Part shown: positions 36,320-46,120 of the stretch, piece after piece | Layout of the letters: each line of letters starts with the position of its first letter | Numbering within the stretch: the first letter of the stretch is position 1 | Source of the DNA: Thermoplasmata archaeon | Lineage (GTDB): Archaea > Thermoplasmatota > Thermoplasmata > Thermoplasmatales > Thermoplasmataceae | DNA: 48,847 nucleotides | Direction: 5' to 3' | NCBI GenBank assembly: GCA_021821635.1 | Contig: JAKACH010000003.1 | Coordinates: forward strand, 1 to 48,847 | Position numbers and translations under genes: made by a program | The notes under the pieces: model-generated | Databases searched by the model: none | What the model was told of the DNA's origin: nothing | The model's input: the letters and a program-made list of their open reading frames with translations, nothing else

Positions 36320-36965
36320 CTGCAACACCTCCAGTGTATATGGGAGTACTGAGCTTGATCTGTTCATTTACCCTTATTCTTGCGGTTTCTTTCAGAGCCT
36401 GGAAAGTTGCCAGAGCATAATTGACCGTTGTTTTGGTATGTCCGGTGGCAAAACCCCACGCATCCTCTATTCCAGACATCTTAAGTATCACCTTGGCAAT
36501 ATCTCCAACCGCTCTTCCGACTCCTCTGGGTGCCGGCTTTATTGTTACTGATACGGATCCAGATTTTCCAGAAACCGTGAACGGAACGGTGTGCGCTCTT
36601 CCGCAACCGCATTCCCAGGAACCGCAACCCCTCTTGAGTTCTATGATGTTGAGCTTGGCATTATTCACTGCTTTCCTGATTGCAGGTGCAGCTTCCTTTG
36701 CCTTTCCCATGCCGACGCCCACATATCCGTCCTCGTTACCCACGACAGCGGTTATGGAATAACTCATTCTTCTTCCTGAGTCGGTCATCCTTTGCGCTCT
36801 TGTCATATTCAGGACTTCGTCCTTTATTGTTGGAAGGAGCATATCCACTATCTGGTACTCCTTAAGTGGAAGCTTTGTCTGAAGTGCTTCAGACAGGGTC
36901 TTAATTTCACCACTGACGACCTTCCTGCCCAGGGCAGTTCTAGGTATCCAAACTTCTTCGCTCAT
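36297..36965 (-). CDS. rps5: Ribosomal protein S5
   Basis: 'MSYSITAVVGNEDGYVGVGMGKAKEAAPAIRKA...GCGSWECGCGRAHTVPF'. Confidence 0.95.
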   Translation of the reverse strand: MSEEVWIPRTALGRKVVSGEIKTLSEALQTKLPLKEYQIVDMLLPTIKDEVLNMTRAQRMTDSGRRMSYSITAVVGNEDGYVGVGMGKAKEAAPAIRKAVNNAKLNIIELKRGCGSWECGCGRAHTVPFTVSGKSGSVSVTIKPAPRGVGRAVGDIAKVILKMSGIEDAWGFATGHTKTTVNYALATFQALKETARIRVNEQIKLSTPIYTGGVAVASSDKN

Positions 36966-37471
36966 GCCGGTGCCTCCAGCTTTTTCTTCATTTCATCCAT
37001 TGCCTTCTTTCCAAGTTTCTTTTTCATGTGTTTACCGTTAATCCTGTCATCCGACGGATAGATAGACTCGTCATGCGGCAGCGTGCAACCGGCATCCGAG
37101 AATCCTTTTGTAACCGCTCCTACCCTGCCTCCGGTCGTGAGCCTGGTTCTTCCGATGTCCAGGATTGTCTCTTCCAGCCCAAGCTTCTTCGCCTTGATCC
37201 CAGCAAGGTATCCGAGCAGGTATGCCACTGGAGTAGAGTTTCCCTGCAGATCCACTCCAGCTTTCTTCAGGGAGTGCGGGTTTAGCGAAACTGCAACATG
37301 ATCGCCGCTGGAGTTGAACTCAACGACCTGCACCACAATACCCTTCTTGCTTATCCTCACTACCAGGCGTGGAATGCCTGACTTGATCAGGTGATATCTG
37401 CGCCGATAATCAGTAACGCCTTCCTTTCTTCTCTTGTATATAATTGGGGTACGCATCTCAATTTCCTCCAT
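36962..37471 (-). CDS. rpl18: Ribosomal protein L18
   Basis: 'YRRRYHLIKSGIPRLVVRISKKGIVVQVVEF'; start may be 37456. Confidence 0.94.
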   Translation of the reverse strand: MEEIEMRTPIIYKRRKEGVTDYRRRYHLIKSGIPRLVVRISKKGIVVQVVEFNSSGDHVAVSLNPHSLKKAGVDLQGNSTPVAYLLGYLAGIKAKKLGLEETILDIGRTRLTTGGRVGAVTKGFSDAGCTLPHDESIYPSDDRINGKHMKKKLGKKAMDEMKKKLEAPA

Positions 37472-37901
37472 CCAGTTTCAGGTACATTCTGAGCTGGGCT
37501 CTCGACTTGATGCTTCCACCCTTGATCATTCTATAGTACTGCCTGTAGGTCTTTGCATCTATCCTCTTCGCTTCCTTGAGAAGCGATAGTTCATTCCTGA
37601 GTGCACGTATAGTTTTCATCCAGCGGACCTTTCTTGGAAACCTAGCGTTCCTTGTGCCACGGACTGATCCCTCTCCTCTTCTGCGGTCCTTTGATCTCTG
37701 GATAACTCTTTTCTTGTGTCTAGAATTCGAGTTGCCTTTCTTCGGTTTTTCCTGGATCACATGTCTCCGGATAAGTGCATAGACATCCGATCTCGTAGCA
37801 GCCTCTGTAAGCTGATCAACGCTATTCATGTCTATCCAAATTCTAGACGTGCCGATCTTGAGCTTTTCGGCTGATATCCTCTTGATTGTATCTACTTTCA
37901 T
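37458..37901 (-). CDS. rpl19e: Ribosomal protein L19e
   Basis: 'RISAEKLKIGTSRIWIDMNSVDQLTEAATRSDVYALIRRHVIQEKPKKGNSNSRHKKR'. Confidence 0.95.
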   Translation of the reverse strand: MKVDTIKRISAEKLKIGTSRIWIDMNSVDQLTEAATRSDVYALIRRHVIQEKPKKGNSNSRHKKRVIQRSKDRRRGEGSVRGTRNARFPRKVRWMKTIRALRNELSLLKEAKRIDAKTYRQYYRMIKGGSIKSRAQLRMYLKLDGGN

Positions 37902-38305
37902 TCTGTCCCTCTGTTAAGCACGCGGATATTCATTTCATCCGCTTTTTCGACGATCTCCTTCCTCTTTCTTGATCCTACTGTTGATCCGATTCTTGCAGCC
38001 TCGGTTTCTCTGTTCAATTTGCCGAGATCAGCAACGTTGTGAACCATTACCTCTGAAAAACCAGATGGATGAAGTCCCCTTGTGGCTCTCGGGCCTCTGT
38101 ATCCGGAATCAACGACCGGGGGTCTCCAATCCTGATGTTCTCTCAGCTTTGAATGCTTTCCCCTTGGTTTTCTCCAGGATTCATCGAATTTTCCATACCT
38201 GAACCATTCCTGTCTCTTGAATTCAGGTCTCTTTCTGCTCTGCTTGATCTTCTTCTTCAACAGTTTTTTCTTTTTACTGTCCATCTTTGGTTTTGGATCG
38301 ACCAT
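37898..38305 (-). CDS. rpl32e: Ribosomal protein L32e
   Basis: 'FKRQEWFRYGKFDESWRKPRGKHSKLREHQDWRPPVVDSGYRGPRATRGLHPSGF'. Confidence 0.94.
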   Translation of the reverse strand: MVDPKPKMDSKKKKLLKKKIKQSRKRPEFKRQEWFRYGKFDESWRKPRGKHSKLREHQDWRPPVVDSGYRGPRATRGLHPSGFSEVMVHNVADLGKLNRETEAARIGSTVGSRKRKEIVEKADEMNIRVLNRGTE

Positions 38306-38306
38306 T

Positions 38307-38849
38307 TCAGTTACCTCCTATCAGGTAGATTCCATCCTGGAATACCCTTAGATCAAAGCCCTTGATCTTCGTTGCCCTTTCAATGTTAGCAGCGGTCTCT
38401 CCAACCTCGTACCTGTCGATTCCGTTAACGAACACCCTATCGCCCTTTACAGAGACGGAACAGTGGCCCACAACCTTAGCTGATCTTGGGGCTCTTTCTC
38501 CAAGGAAGTTCTCTATTACAACCTTGTCACCACGCACAGAAACCCTCATTGGGAAATGCGTGTAATCAATCTTCATCTCATACTGGTAACCCGCCTGCAC
38601 TCCATGTATCATGGATTGTAGGAGTGATTTCCATGTACCCACTATTGCCTTTGAATATTGGTTCTCCTTAGATACGCTGATCGTAGCTTCCCCGTCTTTG
38701 AGTGCAACGGTAACATAGTTATTTGTAAACTGTTTCCTCAACTCACCCTTCGGGCCGCTTATTGTGAATTCGAAACCATTCTGGGACGCCTTGACCCCTG
38801 CCGGGATCTTCACTTTTTCCATTTCTTTCCAGCTTGTCATTTTCTGCAC
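38307..38849 (-). CDS. rpl6: Ribosomal protein L6
   Basis: 'FTISGPKGELRKQFTNNYVTVALKDGEATI', 'YTHFPMRVSVRGDKVVIENFLGERAPRSAKV'. Confidence 0.95.
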   Translation of the reverse strand: MQKMTSWKEMEKVKIPAGVKASQNGFEFTISGPKGELRKQFTNNYVTVALKDGEATISVSKENQYSKAIVGTWKSLLQSMIHGVQAGYQYEMKIDYTHFPMRVSVRGDKVVIENFLGERAPRSAKVVGHCSVSVKGDRVFVNGIDRYEVGETAANIERATKIKGFDLRVFQDGIYLIGGN

Positions 38850-39239
38850 CTAGTAAACATAAGCGAGGAGCTTGCCGCCGACACCGCTTTCCCTGGCGGT
38901 CTTATGGCTCATCACTCCTTTTGTAGTTGTCAATATGAGTATGCCGAAATCCTGAGCGGGCAGGAATCTTGCCTCAAATTTCTCGAGGTCCAGTTTCTTG
39001 ACCGAAAGCCTGGGCTTTATGATTCCGCAGTTGTTGATCGTGTTTGCGAGGAATATACGGAAAAGACCGCCACGGGAATCATCTATGACCTCGAAGCTCT
39101 TTATGTAATTGTATTCCTGCATGACCTTCAGTACCCTGCCGATAAGTCTCGCGGCCGGTCTTACTTCTACCTCTCTCATTCCCATTGTTGATGCGTTCTT
39201 TATTGTGTTTATTATATCATTTAATGGATCATGTCTCAT
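38850..39239 (-). CDS. rps8: Ribosomal protein S8
   Basis: 'DPLNDIINTIKNASTMGMREVEVRPAARLIGRVLKVMQEYNYI', 'PAQDFGILILTTTKGVMSH'. Confidence 0.95.
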   Translation of the reverse strand: MRHDPLNDIINTIKNASTMGMREVEVRPAARLIGRVLKVMQEYNYIKSFEVIDDSRGGLFRIFLANTINNCGIIKPRLSVKKLDLEKFEARFLPAQDFGILILTTTKGVMSHKTARESGVGGKLLAYVY

Positions 39240-39249
39240 ATATCACACC

Positions 39250-39411
39250 TCAACTGTACTTCCTGAATCCAAGCGCCGGAGCCGTTTCCCTGAAGCACTG
39301 CCTGCATAGCCTGATTCCGTATCTCCTTACCATTCCCCTCTTCCTTCCGCATCTCTGGCAACCCTCTTTTCTGCCGAACTTCTTTTTTGGTTCTAATTTG
39401 ATCTGTGCCAT
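39250..39411 (-). CDS. rps14: Ribosomal protein S14 (type Z; not in supplied ORF track)
   Basis: Minus-strand translation [53 protein letters not shown]-stop, between S8 and L5. Confidence 0.96.
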   Translation of the reverse strand: MAQIKLEPKKKFGRKEGCQRCGRKRGMVRRYGIRLCRQCFRETAPALGFRKYS

Positions 39412-39419
39412 CTGTTCAC

Positions 39420-39929
39420 CTATACAGTCTTGACTCCAAACTTCTCATCAAGGAATTTGACCGCCTCATCCTTGGATACCATGATGGATTTCGATAGTGC
39501 CTTTCTCCTTGTACGCCGTCTTGCAACCCTGAAACCGCCACGTCTCTTGAATACGATGGCGACGTCCATGCCAAAAATTCCAATGTCAGGGTCATATTTC
39601 AGTCCCTCGAATTCAGTGTAATCCGGGATACCGAAATAGGCATTCCCCTGCTTATCAAAGGAATAAGTTGCGATCTTGAAATCCTTAGCATAGAAGGCCT
39701 TTTTCAGGAAAGTGTGAGCAGATTCCTTCCTCAGAGTGACCTTTGTTCCTATTGTCATTCCTGGCCTAAGGTTAAATTCCCTGACTGATTTTTTTGCTGC
39801 TGTCGGAGTAGGTTTCCTCTCTGTGACCATCTCAATGACTTTCATTGCCTTGTTCAGGCGGTCACCGGTCTGTCCGACGCCTATATTGACTACGACCTTG
39901 TCTATCATTACTTCCTGCATCGTATTCAT
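39420..39929 (-). CDS. rpl5: Ribosomal protein L5
   Basis: '[59 protein letters not shown]'. Confidence 0.95.
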   Translation of the reverse strand: MNTMQEVMIDKVVVNIGVGQTGDRLNKAMKVIEMVTERKPTPTAAKKSVREFNLRPGMTIGTKVTLRKESAHTFLKKAFYAKDFKIATYSFDKQGNAYFGIPDYTEFEGLKYDPDIGIFGMDVAIVFKRRGGFRVARRRTRRKALSKSIMVSKDEAVKFLDEKFGVKTV

Positions 39930-40633
39930 TGAACCACCTCACCTGCCAGTTCATAGGAAAACTTGTTAGAACCAATGACGAAAACGTAATCTGAAATAGT
40001 TTCGAAGCCCTCTTCCAACTCGACAAGGTTAGCAGCAGATGATTTCTTTACCTCAATCTTTTTGACTGTGGCGGTTTCACCTACATGCGATCCACCTGTT
40101 ATGAAAACCTTGCTACCGGGTTGCATTCTCAGTACTTCCTCAAATTTCTTCTCTGGAAGCCTGACTGTAACAACGTCACCGGGTTTCAGGTCGGCATCGG
40201 TTATCGTGTTCTGGCCGTCATGGAATGAAAGCTGGGTTTTCCCCCCAGGAATTGTGTGCTTGTTCTTTACTCTCAGGAACTTGACGCCTACAAACTTTTC
40301 GCTTTCCTTTCTCAGGACAAGGCGACCTCTCTGGTCGTAAAGCAACCTGTAGTTCTCTGATGTGGGTACGATTGTAACAAGATCCATGAATCCCACGCCT
40401 GTTCTGCGATCCTTTACCATTTTTCCGTCCACAAGGATATAACCGCTGTTAAGCAGCCTCGTGATCTCCCTCTCCTTGTCGCCAAGGTGGAGGTAGTCCC
40501 TCAATATATGCAGCAGAGGAACCGAACTCTCTCTGGAATGTTTTCCCGGTCTTGCACTTGTCCCCCAGAAATACTCCTTCCTGGGAACCTTTACCACTCT
40601 TGGCAGCATCTGCCTTTTAGTTCTCGTTATCAT
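39926..40633 (-). CDS. rps4e: Ribosomal protein S4e
   Basis: 'GKHSRESSVPLLHILRDYLHLGDKEREITRLLNSGYILVDGKMVKDRRTGVGFMDLVTI'. Confidence 0.95.
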   Translation of the reverse strand: MITRTKRQMLPRVVKVPRKEYFWGTSARPGKHSRESSVPLLHILRDYLHLGDKEREITRLLNSGYILVDGKMVKDRRTGVGFMDLVTIVPTSENYRLLYDQRGRLVLRKESEKFVGVKFLRVKNKHTIPGGKTQLSFHDGQNTITDADLKPGDVVTVRLPEKKFEEVLRMQPGSKVFITGGSHVGETATVKKIEVKKSSAANLVELEEGFETISDYVFVIGSNKFSYELAGEVVQ

Positions 40634-41120
40634 GATCTTCCTCCTCCGCTTTCGTTTCTTCTTCCGGGTTCTCCGCCTCGCCTTCCGCTTCAGGTTCCTG
40701 GGGCTTTTCTCCTGTAATTTCAGGTAGGGTCTCTTCCTGTGAAAGATCAGGAAGGCTCTCTTCCTTGGTTTCAGGTACCTCTGGTTCCTGTTTCAGGTCG
40801 TTTTCGTCTATCACTATCTTCTTCAGTGCTGCAAGTTTCCTTATCTTCTCAACCCTTTCATTTCTTGATAGATCAAGCCTCGTTATTTCCACGTAGTCAG
40901 GCTGAAGCGTGAATTCTTTCTGCTTGTTATCCGCCTTTGCAATCGTGATACCTTCCACCGTTATTCTGGATCTCGTGTGATCGACATCCATCACTTTTCC
41001 GCCTTCTCCCTTCCGGCTGCCTTTCATGATCCTCACCACATCGCCCTTAACGATCGGGAAGGACCTTAGGCCGTATTTCTTTCTCAAATCCAAGCTTAAA
41101 TCAACTGCAATCTTATTCAT
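40617..41120 (-). CDS. rpl24: Ribosomal protein L24 with long acidic C-terminal extension
   Basis: KOW 'VKGDVVRIMKGSRKGEGGKVMDVDHTRSRITVEGITIAKADNKQKEFTLQPDYVEITRLDLSRNERVEKI'; Glu/Pro-rich tail. Confidence 0.93.
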   Translation of the reverse strand: MNKIAVDLSLDLRKKYGLRSFPIVKGDVVRIMKGSRKGEGGKVMDVDHTRSRITVEGITIAKADNKQKEFTLQPDYVEITRLDLSRNERVEKIRKLAALKKIVIDENDLKQEPEVPETKEESLPDLSQEETLPEITGEKPQEPEAEGEAENPEEETKAEEEDHDNEN

Positions 41121-41126
41121 GTTTCA

Positions 41127-41525
41127 TCACACTATGGTTGAGGCTATCGAGGCTATCCTCGGCCATCTTTCTGCTGCCTCTCTTGCAACAGGTCCCTTAA
41201 TTTCTGATCCTCTCACTTCACCCTCAGGAGTGACAAGCACCGCTGCATTATCCTCAAACTCGACCATTATTCCGTCAGATCTCCTGAAAGGTCTTCTCTG
41301 CCGTATTACAACTGCATAAACGACCTTGGCTCTCATCTCAGGCGTTCCCCGCTTCACGCTTGCAATGAACATGTCGCCAACGCCTGCAGCAGGTATCCTG
41401 TAAGCTTTTCCATGGTATGCCTTGACCTCGATTAGCCGCACTACTTTAGCGCCAGAGTTGTCGGCGCAGGTCATGACAGCTCCAAGCGGGAGTCCTCTCT
41501 GCTGACGTCCAGCTATGCCTTTCAA
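41127..41525 (-). CDS. rpl14: Ribosomal protein L14
   Basis: 'LGAVMTCADNSGAKVVRLIEVKAYHGKAYRIPAAGVGDMFIASVKRG'. Confidence 0.95.
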   Translation of the reverse strand: MKGIAGRQQRGLPLGAVMTCADNSGAKVVRLIEVKAYHGKAYRIPAAGVGDMFIASVKRGTPEMRAKVVYAVVIRQRRPFRRSDGIMVEFEDNAAVLVTPEGEVRGSEIKGPVAREAAERWPRIASIASTIV

Positions 41526-41849
41526 TTATCCCACCTTCTCAACTACAACGAAACTCACTGTCTTTGCAAGTTTCCTGCATTCTGCTATCCTTACAGTGTC
41601 CCCGCGTTTTATCTTAATGCAGTCCGGTAGATGTGCATGGTATTTTGCGAATCTCCTTTCCCTTCTCTCATACTTCGGAACATTCCTGAGGAAGGTTCTC
41701 TCTACAACCACCGTTTTTATCATTGAAGCGGATTTGACAACGCCTTCAATGACCTGGCCCCTCACTGGAAGTTCTCCATGAAATGGGCATTTCTTATCCG
41801 TGCAGGCCCCTTCCGGAGGCTTGACGTCTATTCCAATGTTAGTTTTCAT
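41526..41849 (-). CDS. rps17: Ribosomal protein S17
   Basis: 'CPFHGELPVRGQVIEGVVKSASMIKTVVVERTFLRNVPKYERRERRFAKYHAHLPDCI'. Confidence 0.95.
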   Translation of the reverse strand: MKTNIGIDVKPPEGACTDKKCPFHGELPVRGQVIEGVVKSASMIKTVVVERTFLRNVPKYERRERRFAKYHAHLPDCIKIKRGDTVRIAECRKLAKTVSFVVVEKVG

Positions 41850-42145
41850 CTCTTTCTCTCCTTAATCTTTGATTTTACAATCTTGCCTGTATTTTTCATT
41901 CTGTCCTGTACTGTGTATTGTATGTCGTCACCACTGACCATGACTTCCTTTCCCTTAAGTACAATGACGAATTGTGTACCTCTCTTAGGTATCTTGACTT
42001 CTCTGGATCCCGTCTGAAGTGTAAACATATTTTTTGTCTCGTCGACAATCTTGCCCTGAATACCTTTATTCAGGGGATTGCTTGTTCTGCTCACAGTTGC
42101 TGTGTTGCCGATATAGTTAGAACCGTAAATTTCGTATTCAGACAT
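41846..42145 (-). CDS. rnp1: RNase P protein component 1 (Rpp29/Pop4)
   Basis: 'GKIVDETKNMFTLQTGSREVKIPKRGTQFVIVLKGKEVMVSGDDIQYTVQDRMK'. Confidence 0.9.
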   Translation of the reverse strand: MSEYEIYGSNYIGNTATVSRTSNPLNKGIQGKIVDETKNMFTLQTGSREVKIPKRGTQFVIVLKGKEVMVSGDDIQYTVQDRMKNTGKIVKSKIKERKR

Positions 42146-42444
42146 CAGTGGACCTCCGTGCTGAACCCGAGATCTTCCAGGAGCTTTCTCGCCGTTTCCC
42201 TGTGATCTCCCTGTAGCTCGATCGTCTTTCCATCCTTGACCGTGCCTCCAGATGCCACTTTCTTCTTGAGCGACTTTGCGATTTCATAGATATCCTCGGC
42301 CTTCGGATCTATTCCCTCTATTATCGTGACTGTTTTGCCATACCGTCTCTTGTCGACTGCAATTTTCACAACCTGTGATTCTCTTGTGAATCCTTCCCAC
42401 GGTTGTAATTCCTTCGGAACTCCAGTGAAGTTCTTGTCCTTCAT
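42145..42444 (-). CDS. SUI1/aIF1 family translation initiation factor
   Basis: 'VVKIAVDKRRYGKTVTIIEGIDPKAEDIYEIAKSLKKKVASGGTVKDGKTIELQGDHRE'. Confidence 0.93.
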   Translation of the reverse strand: MKDKNFTGVPKELQPWEGFTRESQVVKIAVDKRRYGKTVTIIEGIDPKAEDIYEIAKSLKKKVASGGTVKDGKTIELQGDHRETARKLLEDLGFSTEVH

Positions 42445-42657
42445 CTACTTGTGATCCTCCAAATTCATGACAGTTTTCACCCTTGCTATCTGTCTCCTGA
42501 TCGATCTCATCTTTCCGGGGCTCACAGGCGCTCCGCCCATCGCCACAGACGCCCTCTCCTTCATGAGTGATTCTCTGAGGTTTTTGTAGGTGTCACTGAG
42601 TTCCTGCTCACTCATTTCCTTTAGCTTCTTTGCCTTCAGTTCCGGCATTTTCAACAT
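42445..42657 (-). CDS. rpl29: Ribosomal protein L29
   Basis: '[58 protein letters not shown]'. Confidence 0.94.
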   Translation of the reverse strand: MLKMPELKAKKLKEMSEQELSDTYKNLRESLMKERASVAMGGAPVSPGKMRSIRRQIARVKTVMNLEDHK

Positions 42658-43474
42658 CCTCCTTCATGTCTTTCTCTTCTACTTTCTTGGCAGCCTTCTT
42701 CCTGGGTTTTGCTGGTGTTTTCTTCTCTGCTGCTTTCTTCTTAGGTTTCTCAGTGGTCTCTGCCTTCGGCGCTTTTGGAGATCTTTTCTTCTTTTCTACA
42801 ACCGGGATCTCCGGGGCGAGTGCCTTCCCTGTCTCAGAAGGAATCTCAACCTTGGCAGGGGCTGCGGTGAGCTTATCTATGTCGATCTTGTTTACATCAA
42901 TCTGATCTGGTAACTTGTAATCCGAATCAAGTATCCTAACGGATACCCCGATAATTCCAAGTTTTAGCTTGGCCGCTGAGAACCCATATTTCATCCCAAT
43001 TCTTCCGGGCTCACCGGAATACTTGATTGAGCCTGATATGAATTTCTGAGACCTCGCCCTTTCGCCCGAGATCTTTCCGGCTATCTTTATGAGAACGCCT
43101 TTTGCGTTGCTGTCAACCGTCCTGCGAAGAGTTGTATTTCCTGCCTTTCTGTAAGACCAACCCTTCTCGAGAGATATTGCGATTTTCTTTGCGACAATCT
43201 GAGGATTCAGATCGGGATCAGTAACTTCCTTGACTTCAACCTGCGGGGTTTCAACGCCAAACTTTTTCTCCAGGGTTGCAGTGATTTCCTGTATCTTGCC
43301 TCCACGTCTTCCGATTACCAGTCCGGGTTTATTGACGAAGAGCGTTATATTTGTGCCGAACGGGGTTCTCTTCATCTCCATGCCCCCGAAACCGGCACTC
43401 TCAGTCTCCTTCTTGATGTATTCAGAAACAAGGAGTTTCTTTACTGACTCCGATATGAATTTTCTCTCTTTCAC
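42608..43474 (-). CDS. rps3: Ribosomal protein S3 with Lys/Ala-rich C-terminal extension
   Basis: KH domain '[28 protein letters not shown]'; tail '[37 protein letters not shown]'. Confidence 0.95.
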   Translation of the reverse strand: MKERKFISESVKKLLVSEYIKKETESAGFGGMEMKRTPFGTNITLFVNKPGLVIGRRGGKIQEITATLEKKFGVETPQVEVKEVTDPDLNPQIVAKKIAISLEKGWSYRKAGNTTLRRTVDSNAKGVLIKIAGKISGERARSQKFISGSIKYSGEPGRIGMKYGFSAAKLKLGIIGVSVRILDSDYKLPDQIDVNKIDIDKLTAAPAKVEIPSETGKALAPEIPVVEKKKRSPKAPKAETTEKPKKKAAEKKTPAKPRKKAAKKVEEKDMKEDVENAGTEGKEAKGNE

Positions 43475-43929
43475 TCTTTTACCTCCTCTACTACAATTTC
43501 TATGTTAACAAGATCACGATCAAGTCCGCCGGCTCTTCCATAGGCCTTTGGCGTATAACGCTTGAGCATCCTTCCCTTGGTTGCGGTCAGGTGAATGATA
43601 TGAAGTTTCTCCAGGTTCAGGTTCTTGAACTCTGCATTGGCTTCAACGTTGTCGACTGCCTTCCTGAATATCTTCAGGGCTCTTACAGGGTATCTACCTG
43701 GCCCAGATCCTCTTCTGTGAGACACACTGTCAAGGTATCTGAAGTATCTTACGGCTTTTTTCTTTTCAATGGCGGCGTCTATGGCGTTCTTTGCCTTTTC
43801 AAGCGTCATTCCTCTCAGATAATGAGCTATGTTGATAGAATCCTTCAGTGAAATATTTGCCTCAATTATGCGCGCCTTCGCGCTCTGTTCCGGGAAATTC
43901 AAAGTTGAGTATCCTTTCATGTTGATCAC
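43471..43929 (-). CDS. rpl22: Ribosomal protein L22
   Basis: '[42 protein letters not shown]'. Confidence 0.95.
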   Translation of the reverse strand: MINMKGYSTLNFPEQSAKARIIEANISLKDSINIAHYLRGMTLEKAKNAIDAAIEKKKAVRYFRYLDSVSHRRGSGPGRYPVRALKIFRKAVDNVEANAEFKNLNLEKLHIIHLTATKGRMLKRYTPKAYGRAGGLDRDLVNIEIVVEEVKE

Positions 43930-44381
43930 TTCAGCGGCATAAACTTGGACGACCTGGTAGCTCCAACACCAGGACCGGAGTGCTTGACCGGTTTTCTTGT
44001 CTGCGCAAATTCGCCTAGGTAATGACCCAGCATTTCCTGTCTTATTTCAAACTTGACATATGAATTACCATTGTAGACCTCCACAACCTTGCCAACATAT
44101 TTCGGAACGATGATCAGATCTCGAACATGTGTCTTCACGTTCTTTTCTTCTCCGCAGAGATTATCATGAGCAGCCTTCTGATCATGGTTCATCTCTCTCG
44201 TAAGCGTTCTTCTGGCCCTGCTAGGCATTATTCCTATGACATCCTCGTCGCTCAACTTGAGCAACTCCTCCATGGAAAAGCCCCTGTAAGTGAATTCTCT
44301 TGTTCTGCCAAGGATGACCTTCTGTGACTTTCGTGCCTTTCTCTTAATTGACTTGACTGAAGCCTGTTTATTTACCGGCAT
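43926..44381 (-). CDS. rps19: Ribosomal protein S19
   Basis: 'KTHVRDLIIVPKYVGKVVEVYNGNSYVKFEIRQEMLGHYLGEFAQTRKPVKHSGPGVGATRSSKF'. Confidence 0.95.
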   Translation of the reverse strand: MPVNKQASVKSIKRKARKSQKVILGRTREFTYRGFSMEELLKLSDEDVIGIMPSRARRTLTREMNHDQKAAHDNLCGEEKNVKTHVRDLIIVPKYVGKVVEVYNGNSYVKFEIRQEMLGHYLGEFAQTRKPVKHSGPGVGATRSSKFMPLK

Positions 44382-45070
44382 TACTGTTTCCTCCTCTGCG
44401 GTGATAAGCGGCCTACCTTTCTTCCTGGCGGCGCGCCTCTCCCTACTGTGCTGGGCCTACCAACATGCTGGTGATTTCCTCCACCATGTGGATGGTTGAT
44501 CGCATTCATGGCAACTCCCCTGACCGAGATAGGCCTCTTTGCCTTACTTCTGTAAAAGTGAACGGAATTTCCGGCCTTCAGAACAGGGCTGTCCCTGGCA
44601 CCGGACCCCGCAACTGATCCTATCGTTGCGAGGCATGAAGGATGGAATGATCTCATTTTGCCGGAAGCGAGCTTCAAAGTGACAGTCTCGGCATGGCTGA
44701 CGACAAGTGCACCTGATCCGGCAGTGCGGCAGAACTTTCCTCCATCACCCGGCTGGCTCTCTATATTGTAAACAGTGGACCCGTCAGGTATCATTCCAAG
44801 TGTTGTTGTAGATCCATCCGATGTGCCTGATCCAGGGCCTACTGATACTTCCTGTCCAACGTGAGCTCCATTGAAAGCGATCTGATAGCCGGATACATTA
44901 TCTTTACGAATTACAAGCAGGGGAGCGTTTCTCCCCGGAGCATGTATGATGCCTTTCACGCTGTATTTTCCCTCACCAAGGTGTACTGGTTTCGAAACAT
45001 GCCTGTGGCTTGGGCTCCTGTAAACAAGACCGCCTTTTCCTCTTCTCTGTGGTATGATATGCTTTCCCAT
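44381..45070 (-). CDS. rpl2: Ribosomal protein L2
   Basis: '[19 protein letters not shown]', '[38 protein letters not shown]'. Confidence 0.96.
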   Translation of the reverse strand: MGKHIIPQRRGKGGLVYRSPSHRHVSKPVHLGEGKYSVKGIIHAPGRNAPLLVIRKDNVSGYQIAFNGAHVGQEVSVGPGSGTSDGSTTTLGMIPDGSTVYNIESQPGDGGKFCRTAGSGALVVSHAETVTLKLASGKMRSFHPSCLATIGSVAGSGARDSPVLKAGNSVHFYRSKAKRPISVRGVAMNAINHPHGGGNHQHVGRPSTVGRGAPPGRKVGRLSPQRRKQ

Positions 45071-45080
45071 TTTAATTCAC

Positions 45081-45338
45081 CTAGAATAATCCTATCCTTC
45101 CAGCCAGGTCATCCGCTGAAAACTCTTCCTTTAGCTTGACAATTGCCTTTTTGCCATTCTTTGTTGTCATAACCCTTATGCTCTGCACCTTTACCTTGTA
45201 AAGATCCTCAACCTCTTTCTTGATATCGGCTCTTGTTGCTTTGCGGTGCACCATAAATACGATCTTATTTTCGCTCTCGGTCATCAGCATTGTCTTTTCA
45301 GTTGCAACCGGGGCATATATAACTTCCTTGATGCTCAT
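45081..45338 (-). CDS. rpl23: Ribosomal protein L23
   Basis: 'VIYAPVATEKTMLMTESENKIVFMVHRKATRADIKKEVEDLYKVKVQSIRVMTTKNGKKAIVKL'. Confidence 0.95.
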   Translation of the reverse strand: MSIKEVIYAPVATEKTMLMTESENKIVFMVHRKATRADIKKEVEDLYKVKVQSIRVMTTKNGKKAIVKLKEEFSADDLAGRIGLF

Positions 45339-46120
45339 CTCTTTACCTCCTCTATGCTGTTTATTGCTGATCTGGTGAAAATAGTCAACCTTCCAGGGTT
45401 TCCGCCCGGAGCAAGCTTGGAAATGCTGAGTGCTGATACTTTTGAGACCTCCACGCCTGGAAGTCCCCTGAAAGCAGAAAGATCCTCCTCCTTGCTCTCA
45501 ACCAGAAGTATTCCTACGGGTTTCTTGTATCTCCTTCCTCTCATCTTTCCCCTGCCCGCTCGTACTTTCTTTCCCTCCTTTGCTCTTGCAATCTCTCCTC
45601 CTATTCCTATCGTCTCCAGAAATACGAGTGCATCCTTTGTTTTCTTTATCCTGTCAACTGAATTATCAACAACTACGGGAAGCGTCAGTTCCTCAGGAAC
45701 AGAATGCCCTCTCGAATTTACAAGCTCCCTACTAGCCGTAGAGGAAAGAGCCGATCTTCTTGCGAGAACCCGCTCCTTCTTGTTAATCTTCACATACAAA
45801 TTCTTGTTTGACCTCGGTGAATGGGCACTTCTTCCTCCAACCATGCTCGCAAGTATGACTCCTCTCGAGCCACCTGCAACTCTTGGGAGTCTTGCTATAC
45901 CGTGATTTGCACCGACATTTTGACCAACCCTTCTCATACCTGCGAAAGGGCTGCTGCCGTAAGGCTGCCTTTTGCTCAGCGATATTGCCCTGAAAGCCCT
46001 TTTAATGAGGTCTTTCCTCACGGGTTCTCCAAACAGTCCAGGCAGATCAATTTCTCCAGTTACTTTTCCATCATTTGAATATACATTGCACTTCAATTTA
46101 ATCACCCTGCTTAGATTCAA
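45335..46120 (-). CDS. rpl4: Ribosomal protein L4
   Basis: 'RQPYGSSPFAGMRRVGQNVGANHGIARLPRVAGGSRGVILASMVGGRSAHSPRSNK'. Confidence 0.95.
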   Translation of the reverse strand: MNLSRVIKLKCNVYSNDGKVTGEIDLPGLFGEPVRKDLIKRAFRAISLSKRQPYGSSPFAGMRRVGQNVGANHGIARLPRVAGGSRGVILASMVGGRSAHSPRSNKNLYVKINKKERVLARRSALSSTASRELVNSRGHSVPEELTLPVVVDNSVDRIKKTKDALVFLETIGIGGEIARAKEGKKVRAGRGKMRGRRYKKPVGILLVESKEEDLSAFRGLPGVEVSKVSALSISKLAPGGNPGRLTIFTRSAINSIEEVKR

